A stretch of DNA of 64,000 nucleotides. Origin: Litsea cubeba. Its lineage: Eukaryota; Streptophyta; Magnoliopsida; Laurales; Lauraceae. Shown in pieces: positions 23,281-33,409 of this stretch (the first letter of the stretch is position 1; each line of letters starts with the position of its first letter). The stretch covers positions 79,650,455 to 79,714,454 of the forward strand of contig CM022946.1 in NCBI GenBank assembly GCA_012931725.1. Reading direction: 5' to 3'. The position numbers and the translations under genes are program-made. A model generated the notes under the pieces. The model did no database searches, was not told the DNA's origin, and was given only the letters and a program-made list of their open reading frames with translations.

Positions 23281-24890
23281 CAAAACCTCCAGTGTTAGCT
23301 GCTCCTACCACTGGAAAACAATTCATCTTGTACACAAGAGCCCTTGATCACTCTTTAGGAGCTCTGCTTGTGCAAGAAAATGATCAAAGAAAAGAAGCTG
23401 CTCTATATTACCTCAGCCGCATGCTAGTAGGTGCAGAGCTTCGCTACTCTCCAGTCGAAAAAGAATGTCTTGTAGTGATGTTCGCCGTACAAAAGCTGCG
23501 TCACTACTTGCTTTCCAACATAGTCTACCTGGTCTCAAGGGTCAACCTCTTGAAGGTCCTTGTCACAAAGGCAGGTTCTCTCAATGCTCGACTGGCAAAA
23601 TGGTCCATCCTTCTGTCACAATTTGATATTAGGTATGTACCACAAAAGGCAATCAAAGGGCAAACTCTAGCGGACTTCTTAGCAGAGCATCCATTGCCTA
23701 AAGATTCTCCACTCAGAGATGATCTCCCAGACGAACCAGTCTACAATGTGGAGACTTTCTCACAAAGTGCCTCCTGGGACATGTACTTTGACGGTGCAAC
23801 CAGGACAAATGAAAAAAGACAGCTGATCTCGGGAGTTGGCATCCTCTTTGTTAGCCCCGACAAATACATGATTCCACACGCTTTCTCGCTACTGGAACCA
23901 TGCACAAACAATGCAGCTGAATATCAAGCTCTGATCCTAGGATTGGAACTCGCCATTGAATCCGATATCACCATGCTGGAAGTCTTTGGAGACTCTCAAC
24001 TGATCGTCAACCAGATGAATCCGAAATTTGAAGTCAGGAAGCTGGATTTTCTGCCTTACTACAACAAAGCACAATCGCTTCTGCAGAAGTTTGACATCTG
24101 TCACATCACCCACATTCGTAGAGATGAAAACATACGTGCAGATGCCCTAGCTGGACTTGCCGCATCTATGGCAATCCAGGAGGGGGAAAACATGCAAGTC
24201 ACAGTGTGCGAAAGAAGAATCCTTCCTCCTCTTAACTCACACCAAGCAGTTGCTGAATGCCACCAAGTGGTTGGAAGTCGGATTTCAATCGTTCAAACTT
24301 CAATCGGCGACTGGAGGGATCCGTTCATTGATTACATTATGTTCGGAATCCTACCTGAAGATCCAAAAGAACGGGTAAGCATCCAAAGGCGAACCCCAAG
24401 CTTTCATTTGGATATTCCTTCAAAAATCCTTTACTGGAAATCCTTTAATGGAGTACTTCTACGCTGCTTGTCACAACAAGAGGCTGAAGAAACACTCAAA
24501 GAAGTTCATGCTGGTCCCAAGCTCTATGATCAGATAAAAAGGTTAGGTTATTACTGGCATACCATGGTAGCTGACGCAATGCAATTTGCTAAGCGCTGCC
24601 AACAATGCCAAGTTCATGGAGATTACATTCACATGCCTCCAGAATGGCTGCATCCTACAGTGATTTCATGGCCTTTCGAAGCCTGGGGTATGGACATCAT
24701 AGGTCCTATTTCTCCCCCTTCGAGCAAAGGTCATCGCTTCATCTTCGCCGCTACGGATTATTTCTCTAAGTGGTCAGAAGCATTTGCGTTCAACGAAATG
24801 AAGACCTCATCAGTCCTTCAATTCCTGTGCACCAACATCATTTGTCATTTCGGCATACCCAAAAGATTAGTCCATGATAACGGACCATAA
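23187..24890 (+). pseudogene. RNase H, second RNase H and integrase core, copy A
   Basis: After about 16 out-of-frame residues this 567-residue frame holds a Gypsy RNase H domain (about 18-170). Its usual T-D-A and T-D-H aspartates are replaced (T-R-A-L-D, V-S-R), so it looks inactive. A second RNase H (about 195-330) has all four expected acidic residues: D202, E245 (NNAAEYQ), D269 (FGDSQ) and D319. This dual arrangement marks the Tat clade. The integrase follows. Its zinc-binding N-terminus lacks the CGAH segment seen in B but keeps C471 and C474. Catalytic D503 and D564 are present, then a TAA replaces a CAA and ends the frame. Confidence 0.85.
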
Positions 24891-25544
24891 TTCCGGGATC
24901 ATCGATTCTACAGGTTCTGCGATAAATACAAAATCCAAAGCTGTCCTTCAACTCCATACAATCTGGCAGCAAACGGATTAACAGAAGCTTTCAACAAGAC
25001 ACTCTGCAAAATCCTCAAAAAAATGGTCCCTAGTCACAAAAGAGACTGGAGCGACAAAATGTCTTAAGCTTTGTGGGCCTATCGAACCACCGTTCGAGGA
25101 CCAACCCATAGCACACCATTCTCCTTGGTCTATGGATGCGAAGCTGTCGTGCCCTTGGAAGTACAAATTCCTTCCTTGAGGGTATCCTTGCAAAATGACA
25201 TGACTCAAGAAAGCAATGTCAAATTGCGACTCCATGAGCTGGACAATCTCGATGAGAGACGGCTCGAAGCTCAACAAAGCATTGAACTTTACCAAGCACG
25301 CATGGCAGGATCTTTCGATAAAAAGGTCAGGCAACGCGCCTACAAAAAGGGTGACTTGGTTCTTGCGGTAAAAAGACCAATGGTCTTCGCTCACAAGTCC
25401 AAATGCAAATTTGAGCCAAAATGGGAGGGACCCTACGTCATCGACAAGGTTTTCTCCAATGGCGCATATGCACTCCTAAATATGGAAGGTGACAGATGTA
25501 TGCTGCCCATCAACGGCAAGCTCTTCAAGCGGTACTACCCTTGA
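24891..25544 (+). pseudogene. Integrase C-terminal part, copy A
   Basis: The frame continues past the stop at 24889 with the end of the DDE core. The N-G-x-x-E glutamate is recognisable (AANGLTEAFN) near 24972-24990. A TAA near 25066 then interrupts an MSEALWAYRTT-like segment. From 25071 to 25544 the integrase C-terminal domain is open, with a KKGDLVL-K segment, the KFEPKWEGPYVI motif of the GPY/F type and the NGKLFKRYYP end. No chromodomain is present, as expected for Tat. Confidence 0.8.
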
Positions 25545-25904
25545 AGACTTACCCAACTGGGTAAGAACAATGCCTGTACGGCCAAAATCGGTTTCCAGGT
25601 ACACGCTCGCTAAACCCACCTTTTCTTAGAATTTTCATATCAAATGTTGAAATTCCTAGAAATTTAAACAATGCTTACTTTCATCGTTTCATTGTTTAGA
25701 AAAAAAAAGCCCAAGTTTAGGAACCTTTCCCTAACTTGACCAAAATTTTCAACCCTTGAACCCAAAATTCATAGTTTGAAACAAAATCTGGATTCAGGGA
25801 TTTCCACCCTAGTCCACCCTGCCTTTTACCGCCAAAATGGTTTTAGGTCAAAACTTATGACCCTCGTGTCTTTAAACAAAAAAAAAATGGTTTTTCAAAA
25901 AAAA
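25545..25904 (+). other. Start of 3' untranslated region of copy A
   Basis: Non-coding DNA directly after the integrase stop. It is matched in copy B at about 55230-55585, so it is a genuine part of the element. Confidence 0.6.
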
Positions 25905-26440
25905 CCGCGGCGAAGCGACGCTTAGTCGATACTCGCACAAATCTAAAGCATGCGAACCACGTTCGACACTTCCAAAATTGTAGGGAAGCGACATTTCGTC
26001 GATACTTGCAAAATCCAAAACCGTGGAGATGCAACATTTCAGTTGATATCCACAACCCAAATTTCAAAGGTTCAAAAAAACCTAAAAACCGTGGAGACGC
26101 AACATTTCAGTTGATATCCACAACACAAATTTCAAAGGTATGAAAAAACCTAAAAAACCATGGAGACGCAACATTTCAGTTGATATCCATAACCCAAAGG
26201 TTCGAGAAAACCACAAACTTCAAAAATCATGGGGAAACGACATCAAGTCAGTACCCACAAAACCAAAATTTTTGAAAAGCAAGGATGCGACATTCCATCG
26301 ATACTTGCACCCAAATCCGCGAGGATGCGACATTCCATCGATACTCACAACCGAATGAGCAAGGATGCGATATTCTATCGATACTTGCAAGAACATTAGT
26401 AGGGAGGTGACTTTTAGTCGATACTTGTATTTTTGAGAAC
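25905..26440. repeat. Tandem array built on CGACATTCCATCGATACTTGC, copy A
   Basis: About ten diverged units of 40-70 bp share a core of the form GCGACATT-C-TCGATACTTGCA (cores near 25911, 25984, 26033, 26093, 26161, 26232, 26283, 26323, 26363 and 26404). Variants include CAACATTTCAGTTGATATCC. It lies in the 3' untranslated region, and copy B holds a longer version. Confidence 0.75.
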
Positions 26441-26441
26441 C

Positions 26442-26775
26442 AAACCGGCTATAAATGCCACAAACCGGCTATAAATGCCACCAAACCGGCTATAAATGCC
26501 ACCAAAATAGGCTATAAATGCCACAAACCGGCTATCAATGCCACAAAACAAACTGGCTATCAATGCCACAAACTAAAAACTTTGGCTTAAAAAAAAAACC
26601 CGGCTATCAATGCCACAAACCCGGCTATCAATGCCACCAAAACAGGCTATAAATGCCACCAAACCGGCTATCAATGCCACCAAAACAGGCTATTAATGCC
26701 ACAAAACAAAAAAGCTGGCTCTCATGCCAAAATCGGCTTCCATGCCACAAACAAAATCTGGCTCCCATGCCAAAA
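26442..26775 (+). repeat. Array of CCGGCTATAAATGCCAC units, copy A
   Basis: About fourteen units of 18-22 bp with the core CGGCTATAAATGCCAC or CGGCTATCAATGCCAC. Many contain a TATAAAT word on the gag-pol sense strand. The same motif appears in the central LTR (about 44100-44160) and in copy B. Confidence 0.8.
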
Positions 26776-26817
26776 CAATCATTTGACAAAAGACTTTCAC
26801 AAAATGATAAGCTTTTG

Positions 26818-27159
26818 ATCAAATCCCATTTAGCAATTACTTTTATCACAAAAAGATTTAAGTGAGCGTAGGGAAAACAAAACAAAAAAAAGGGCATCCC
26901 ATTTAGCAATTACTTTTATCACAAAAAGATTTAAGTAAGCGTAGGGAAAAGAAAAAAAAGGCATCCCATTTAGCAATTACTTTCATCACAAAAAGATTTA
27001 AGTGAGCGTAGGGAAAACAAAAAAAAGAGTACAAAAAAAATACATGTGGTACCAAAAAAAAGTGTTCACAAGCACTACAAAAAAAAGTACCAAGAAAATA
27101 CAAGTGGTACAAAAAAAGAGAGAAGGATGGTTTCTATTAAAATAAAAAAAAATAGGAGC
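26818..27159. repeat. ~70-bp repeats and A-rich tail flanking antisense-gene stop, copy A
   Basis: The word TCCCATTTAGCAATTAC recurs at 26824, 26897 and 26964, each followed by TTTTATCACAAAAAGATTTAAGT or a close variant. An A-rich stretch with GGTAC words follows, up to the stop of the antisense gene at 27160. This would be the 3' untranslated region shared by both convergent transcripts. Confidence 0.65.
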
Positions 27160-29068
27160 TCAATAAAAAATGGCCTCTAGCCAAGAGTTCAGCTCCTCAA
27201 GCAAACTTTTGGCCTCAGCCGTCAGGGATTCCAGGGCACGATTCTTCAAGAACTTGCCATGAGATGCTGGGGTGGGCTGTAACCCTTCTTTCGCACCGGG
27301 AAGCTTATCCCGAGCAGTTTGCCATTGTTTGTTCTCTTTAGACTTCCTTTTAAGAACTCGATCAACATCTGCAACCCGGCGAATCAGAGCACTCTCCCTG
27401 TCACGAGCCTCTGTTATTGCAGTCCACTTGGCAGCGACTTGTGCCTGCAGATGCTCAAGACGTTTCCTGGCCTCATCGACCTCCCTATCAAGGATGTTAA
27501 GGTCATGTGTCAGCCCAATGATGGTTAGCTCTTCTAAGTTCTTCTCTCGGACTATCTGCTTCCTGCTTTGTGTAGCCTCATCCAGGTTAGGCTGAGCCTT
27601 ATCCACAGGGTCCAGGAACATCTCCTTGAAGAACTGGTCGTCAGGAAAACCCATGGTCTCAAACCACCTGTCACCCAGCTCAATGATCCTATCAACGATT
27701 GCCCTGGCACTTGTGACATCCAGACCAGCCTCTTCGGCATCACCGAGAATCTCACGCACATGCTGGATCATCCCAAATCCGGCATCTAAGTGCCCAGAAA
27801 GCAGAGTCTCAATCCAAGAGCTCAGAACCCGCACCACTACCTTCTTCGCAAAAAGAAGAGATGGCCCAGCTGAAGATTCGCCCAACTCCGTTGGTCGACT
27901 GCTCATGTCATCACTCGTTGGAAGAGGAACAAAAGAACTTTTTCCAGTTGAAGCTGCTCCTGTTCGGGAAGGAATCTCAGCACGAGGTATCTCCTCAACA
28001 GTGTCAGAACTGGTCCCAGGAGTCTCTACCTCTGGATCAACCTCTGGCATCCCTTGCTCTGGTTCTAAAGGAAGCGACGGACCCTCCTCTGTCACTTCAA
28101 TACCTGCCAAAGAAACACAAGAAGGTATGAATATGATCCTGTTTGAAAATCATTATCAGGGTTATTACTACAAAATACCTTCTTCGACGACTGGCGGAAG
28201 ACTCTCTTCCTCCATGAACTCATCGGAAGCATCATCAACATTTGCGTCCATCGATGGTTCAAAGTCATCGGAATCCTGTGGCAAGTCAGCTGGCAAGAAA
28301 AATGTTAGCAAACCAAGTCACACACAAAAAAAAAGAGAAGAAACCAAAAATAGTCATACCAATTGGAGATTCTGGATTCACTCTAGAGTCCCTCGGTTCT
28401 TCTTCAGGTGCCCCGACAGGATCCGTCACCACCTCATCGGTTGGAACCTCAGGCATCGCCAAATCTTCCTCTGCTAAAAAAAAAGAGAAAAGCAGAAACA
28501 AGAAGCAAATCAGAACATGGAAAAATCCCATGAAAAGAAATGGAAAGAGAAAAATGAAGAATCGTACCTTCACCGACGGTCTCTTCTTCTCGGCTTCTCT
28601 TCTCTGGAGGCTCGTCAGCATCCACTGGCACATCCTCATTGATAGTAAGAGGGACTTCCAAGTCAAGAGAGTCCTCATGCTGCCCCTTGCTGCGATGATG
28701 ACTCCTCCTCCTCTTACTCCTGCGGGCTCGCTTCTTAGAGGAACCTGCCCCGCTGTCAGAGTCAGGTTTCCCACTTGACTCCTCACTGGATGGTCTACTC
28801 TTGCTAGTAGACTCCACGGAAGCTTGCCTCTGTGCCGCTTGCATCCAAGCATCAATTTCGGCTTCCTCCTGTTCTAGCTGTTCTAAAGCCTCATCAGGTA
28901 TTTCTCAAACAGCTTCAGAACCAATGACACCCTGGTCACCGAGAAAGCCTATCTTGTGCTTCTCTCCAGAAAGGAAGGCCCAAACTTCCTCTCGCCGGAC
29001 ACCATCCGACTTTCCAAGGCCCTTTCCAGATGCCAGCTTCACATCAAGCTCCTTCTTGGAAAGCCCCC
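27160..29068 (-). pseudogene. Antisense additional gene, copy A: exons 2 (end) to 5
   Basis: This is the 3' half of the additional gene that lies opposite to gag-pol. Exon 2 continues from 29068 to 28568 and ends in a Lys/Arg-rich stretch (KKRARRSKRRR near 28730, a nuclear-localisation-like signal). Exon 3 is 28470-28360 and exon 4 is 28289-28179, each 111 nt, acidic and Pro-rich. Exon 5 (28103-27160) holds a predicted coiled coil (from about KQIVREKNLEEL to DRVLKRKSKENK) and ends ELNSWLEAIFY. Splice sites are G|GTACGA/TAGCAG, G|GTATGA/TGCCAG and G|GTATTT/TGGCAG. All are phase 1 and the frame stays open across all three joins. A CGA-to-TGA change near 28906 breaks exon 2. The function is unknown. 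Confidence 0.7.
28104..28567 (-). other. Three short introns and two 111-nt exons of the antisense gene
   Basis: Introns run 28567-28471 (97 nt), 28359-28290 (70 nt) and 28178-28104 (75 nt) on the minus strand. Each begins GTA and ends CAG after a T-rich tract. All interrupt a codon after its first base. The first acceptor is a tandem TAGCAG, so two isoforms differing by one residue are possible. In-frame reading through an intron either hits a stop or yields Phe-rich nonsense, which supports splicing. Confidence 0.65.
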
Positions 29069-31081
29069 TGATGTGATCTTTATCAATCATATAATACCGC
29101 AAGTGCACGGGTGTCTAGATGAGACAGTGGCAAGAACGGGTCGAACCCACAGGAAGCTAATTAAAGAAACTTTTAGATTAAAAAAACTAATTAACTAACA
29201 ATTAAGAAAAGTTTTGAGTATTTAGAAATAAAAACAAGCAACTAATTTAGAAAGATGAAAACTACCAATTAATGAAAGTGATTAGAGCATAGGAATCCAA
29301 TAAGCATCCACCAATTATTTATCAAGTAATCCTAACTTATTCCAATTTTTACTTCAAATCAAAGACAAATCAATGTTTTTAATTTGGAAAATCTAACTTT
29401 AAAAACCCCTTTTTAATTATAGAATCTAAAACAAAAGACTTCCTTCATCTCATAAAAGAATAAAAATAATTTAAGAACTACCCATCAAAGATAAGTATAA
29501 ACCATCAAAAGATCTAAATCCTAAGCATGGCTTATCAAACCTAAGCATGAATAGTCAAAAATCAAAATTTATTTTTAGAATTAAAACTAGAGATTTGCCT
29601 AGGGCATGAAGATAAGCCTATTCATCGTTAAGCACATAATCATGGAACATAAATTAGAACTACTTAATAAATAAAAAGGCAATTACTTACCTTCATCCAT
29701 AACTCTAATCAAGAAAAACTAGCCCGCCATTGCAAAGGATACTTCTTGATTTTTCATTAAAAATTGCATCTTTACAACTTCTCCTTCACAACAAGTACTT
29801 GCTTGGACAAGGCCCAAAGCTACCAAAATAAAAACAACTAATGGAAAGAAAGAAAGAAGAGAATTGGAGAGAGGGTTGGAAGTGAGATGCTTCTCCATCC
29901 CCCTTTTGGGTTTGTTTTATAGTTGTTGATGCCTCCTTTCTAGCAAAGAATCTCCTCTCTTTTAGGACTTGTTTCCTTATTTGTAGAGATTTCTTGCTTA
30001 GAACTCAAGCTAGACTTCGCACTTGGAAAGAATTTGAATTGGAGAGGATTAGTTACTAGGTGTGGTCTCTTGAGCTCTAAGTCTTGCCAAATTGAACTCC
30101 TCAAAGATCTCTCATGTTGCCAATTTTAAAAACTTTTTGCAATTCCCGCATAGAATTATATCAGCCAACTTCCCGAGGTCATATCTCCATCAATATAGCT
30201 CAGATTTATGAAATCTTGGGCTCCACGGATATCTACTCGAAAAGAGCTTTCCAAGGTGGGTAGATTGTGCCAATCCAATACTCGGTTTGAAATTTATGGC
30301 CATTTCAATTTGCCGCCCCTGAAAATTCCGAAAATAATGGCAATTAAGGGAACTTCTATGTTTGGCATGCAATGGGGTGTGTGGGACCCATGTTGGACGT
30401 TCAAGGAATGTTTGGACTCTTTCTTTGCTTGCTTATTTAATTCTCTTTCCATATTTGGCATGCTTCTTTACTTGCAACTTTGACTACTCAACTCCCCTTG
30501 CAAAGTTTCTAATTTTCTCTCTTTCTTGTTTCCAAATTTAGCAAGTCAACATCATCTTTCCAAATCTGAGTTTCTTCTTTATTCTTTGAGAACTTTCAAC
30601 CTTTCCAACTCCACCAAGATGCCAAGATATGTGGGCCCACCATGAAGGGTGTCCCGCCTTTGATCTCTCTCAAGTTTCACCAATGCAGGTCCCACTCTTG
30701 ATTTCTCCTACATAAATAAAATTAAATAATGTCAATAATAATCAAGTGTGAGGAATCAAGATGGACTATGCATGGGACTCTACATGCGTACTTAATACAC
30801 AAAAAATACTCAACTTGCCAGAAATAACACATGGTGTCAAAATTAGCAGGTATGCATTAGTAAAAAGAAAACTAATTTTGGGTGATGAATGAGATGAGAA
30901 CCCTAATTTCACAAAAGTCATGCAATGTAATGAATTTTGACCAAATTTGACTAAGATTCCAACTATGATGCTTAAATGCTTGAAATCATGAAATTAAGTG
31001 TAATTATATGCAATTAGCCTAATTAAGTCCACAAATGCATATAAAATGATGAATGAAAGCTACAATTTTATGGACTTATCA
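29069..31081 (-). repeat. 3' LTR of the Athila element
   Basis: 2013 bp, the same length as the partner at 39058-41070. On the minus strand it begins TGATAAGTCCATAAAATTG and ends GATCACATCA. It is followed by the target duplication at its 3' end. Confidence 0.95.
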
Positions 31082-31091
31082 CACCCCCAAA
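31082..31091 (-). promoter_or_regulatory. Polypurine tract of the Athila element
   Basis: TTTGGGGGTG on the minus strand lies directly before the 3' LTR. It is the expected primer for plus-strand DNA synthesis. Confidence 0.85.
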
Positions 31092-31972
31092 CCAGCTTTT
31101 TGTTAGTCCTCGAGCAAAATAAGTGAAGAAAGAGAAGTTTATTACCTAACTTAAGAAAAAGACAAATGCAGAAAAATAAAAATAATGCCCCTTTCGTTGG
31201 CCCTCTCGACTGCATTTAGCATATGCAGTAAGCCCTTAAACCCCTAGGTTCCCCCTAGTGGACGAGTTGTGCCTCGTGAGGGTTTGCAGTGAATTTACCC
31301 ACAAAATTCTTTTTTTTTTTTTAATTATAATTTTTTTTTATTATTTTTTTTGTTGCAATCCCCAACAATAGGCAGCCCTTTCCATGTATCCACCCGTTGA
31401 ACCAGGGAGCTCTGTAACACTAAGGGTCGATTTTTCTTCTTCTTTTTTTTTTTTTTTTTTTTAAGAAAAACGAAAATTAAAGCTTCACATTCAACATTGG
31501 AAACATATACAACCTGTGTAAAGTGAGGGATCAAAATTCAGCACTTTTTCAAAAACCTTTTATATAAATAAAATAGTGAACCATTGTTTTCTTTTGCCCA
31601 AAATAAATATCTTCAGCTAATAAAAATTCTCTCGAAAGTTTCCCTCTAACCTAACCATAACAAATCTTTATTTTTTTTTAAATCTCCTAAAAACCAAAGC
31701 AAAGAGAAAAAGAAAATGTATAATGAAAATTGAACAAATAATCACATGTCAAGTTCTAACTCACACCCCCAAAACCTAAATGCAACATTGTCCTCAATGT
31801 TATGAATGCATGGATAATGTGAAAAATGAACAATAAGGAAAATCGGAATATCTTACCATGTGGGGTGATTGCAAAAAAAATGTGATCAACCAGCTCAATT
31901 ACCTTCCAAAATTGGGTTGCCTCCCAAACATCGCTAAGTTTAACGTCGTTAGCCCGACGTGACAAAAAATTA
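31092..31972 (-). other. Athila 3' internal non-coding region
   Basis: This lies between the integrase stop and the purine tract. It holds T-rich and A-rich runs (about 31311-31345 and 31436-31462) but no recognisable gene. Athila elements often carry an envelope-like frame here and this copy does not. Confidence 0.6.
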
Positions 31973-33409
31973 TTAGTCCTGATAAATTGGGTCTTCCAGA
32001 AGGATATCCTCAATGTTTTTATCCTTCAGTTCCAGAAACGGTTTCAATCGTTGCCCATTCATTTTGAAAACATCCCCATTCTTGGGATTTTCAATTTCCA
32101 CAGCCCCATGAGGGTAAACAGTACGCACAATGAATGGGCTAGACCATCGAGATCTTAATTTCCCTGGAAACAGGTGTAACCGAGAGTTATACAAAAGGAC
32201 TTTCATACCCGGTTCAAAAGATTTTCTTAAAATTGACTTATCATGGTTCAACTTCATTCTTTCCTTGTAGATCTTGGCATTCTCATAGGCATCATTTCTA
32301 AGTTCGTCCAACTCATTGAGTTGCAATTTGCGTAAAGTAGCCGTAGTGGGTAAGTCAAAATTGAACTTCTTAATGGCCCAATAAGCTCTATTCTCCAATT
32401 CTACAGGCAAGTGGCATGCCTTTCCATAGACCAACCTATATGGGGACATCCCAATAGGAGTCTTGTAAGCAGTTCTATAGGCCCATAATGCATCCAATAA
32501 GCGCAAAGACCAGTCTTTCCGATTTGGATTGACCGTCTTCTCTAAAATTTGTTTAATCTGCTTATTCGAAACTTCTACTTGGCCACTGGTCTGTGGGTGG
32601 TAGGGCGTAGCAACCTTATGAGTAACAGAGTACTTTTTCATCAGATGGTCAAAGGTGCTATTGCAAAAATGGGTTCCACCATCACTGATAATTGCCCTGG
32701 GTGTACCAAACCTAGAAAATATGTATTCCTTCACAAACTTGATCACCACATGGCGATCATTCTTTCTGGTAGGTATTGCTTCCACCCATTTAGAAACATA
32801 GTCCACCGCAAGTAAAATATATAAATTGCCAAAAGAGCTTGGAAATGGCCCCATGAAGTCAATTCCCCATACATCAAAAAGTTCCACCACAAGTATGGGA
32901 TTCAAGGGCATCATGTTCCTCCGATTGAGCTTGCCAAGCTTTTGACACCTCTCACAGTTCAAACAGAAGGTGTGGCAATCTTTAAAGATTGTGGGGTAGT
33001 AAAATCCACACTGCAAAACTTTTGCAGCTGTCTTTTTCGAACTAAAGTAGCCCCCACATGCATGATCATGGCAGAATGAAATGACAGAGTGGTGGTCATG
33101 ATCAGGAATGCATCGCCTGATGATCTGGTCTGGGTAGTACTTAAAAAGATACGGGTCATCCCAGAAAAAGTATTTGACCTCAGCAAAAAATTCTGATTGA
33201 TCTTGTTTTGACCAATGGGCGGGCATCTCCCCTGTAACAAGGTAATTGATTATATCTGCAAACCAGGGGATTTGGGAAATACTGAGCAATTGTTCATCAG
33301 GAAAGTTTTCATTCAGAGGAACCTCATCTGATGGTTCTAAGGGTAACCTCGAAAGATGGTCTGCTACAACATTCTCACATCCTTTTTTATCTCTTATTTC
33401 CAAAATCAA
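31973..33409 (-). CDS. Integrase of the Athila element
   Basis: A 478-residue frame. The first 25 residues finish the RNase H (ENVVADHLSRL). The zinc-binding motif follows (H114 or H116, C148 to C155 as CLNCERC). The catalytic triad is D184 (WGIDFMG), D243 (IISDGGTHF) and E279 (QTSGQVEVSN). A GPY/F-type C-terminal region follows (LRSRWSSPFIV). No chromodomain is present. The frame overlaps the end of the upstream frame at 33387-33409, so a single frame break near 33400 separates what would be one polyprotein. Confidence 0.9.
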   Translation of the reverse strand: MILEIRDKKGCENVVADHLSRLPLEPSDEVPLNENFPDEQLLSISQIPWFADIINYLVTGEMPAHWSKQDQSEFFAEVKYFFWDDPYLFKYYPDQIIRRCIPDHDHHSVISFCHDHACGGYFSSKKTAAKVLQCGFYYPTIFKDCHTFCLNCERCQKLGKLNRRNMMPLNPILVVELFDVWGIDFMGPFPSSFGNLYILLAVDYVSKWVEAIPTRKNDRHVVIKFVKEYIFSRFGTPRAIISDGGTHFCNSTFDHLMKKYSVTHKVATPYHPQTSGQVEVSNKQIKQILEKTVNPNRKDWSLRLLDALWAYRTAYKTPIGMSPYRLVYGKACHLPVELENRAYWAIKKFNFDLPTTATLRKLQLNELDELRNDAYENAKIYKERMKLNHDKSILRKSFEPGMKVLLYNSRLHLFPGKLRSRWSSPFIVRTVYPHGAVEIENPKNGDVFKMNGQRLKPFLELKDKNIEDILLEDPIYQD

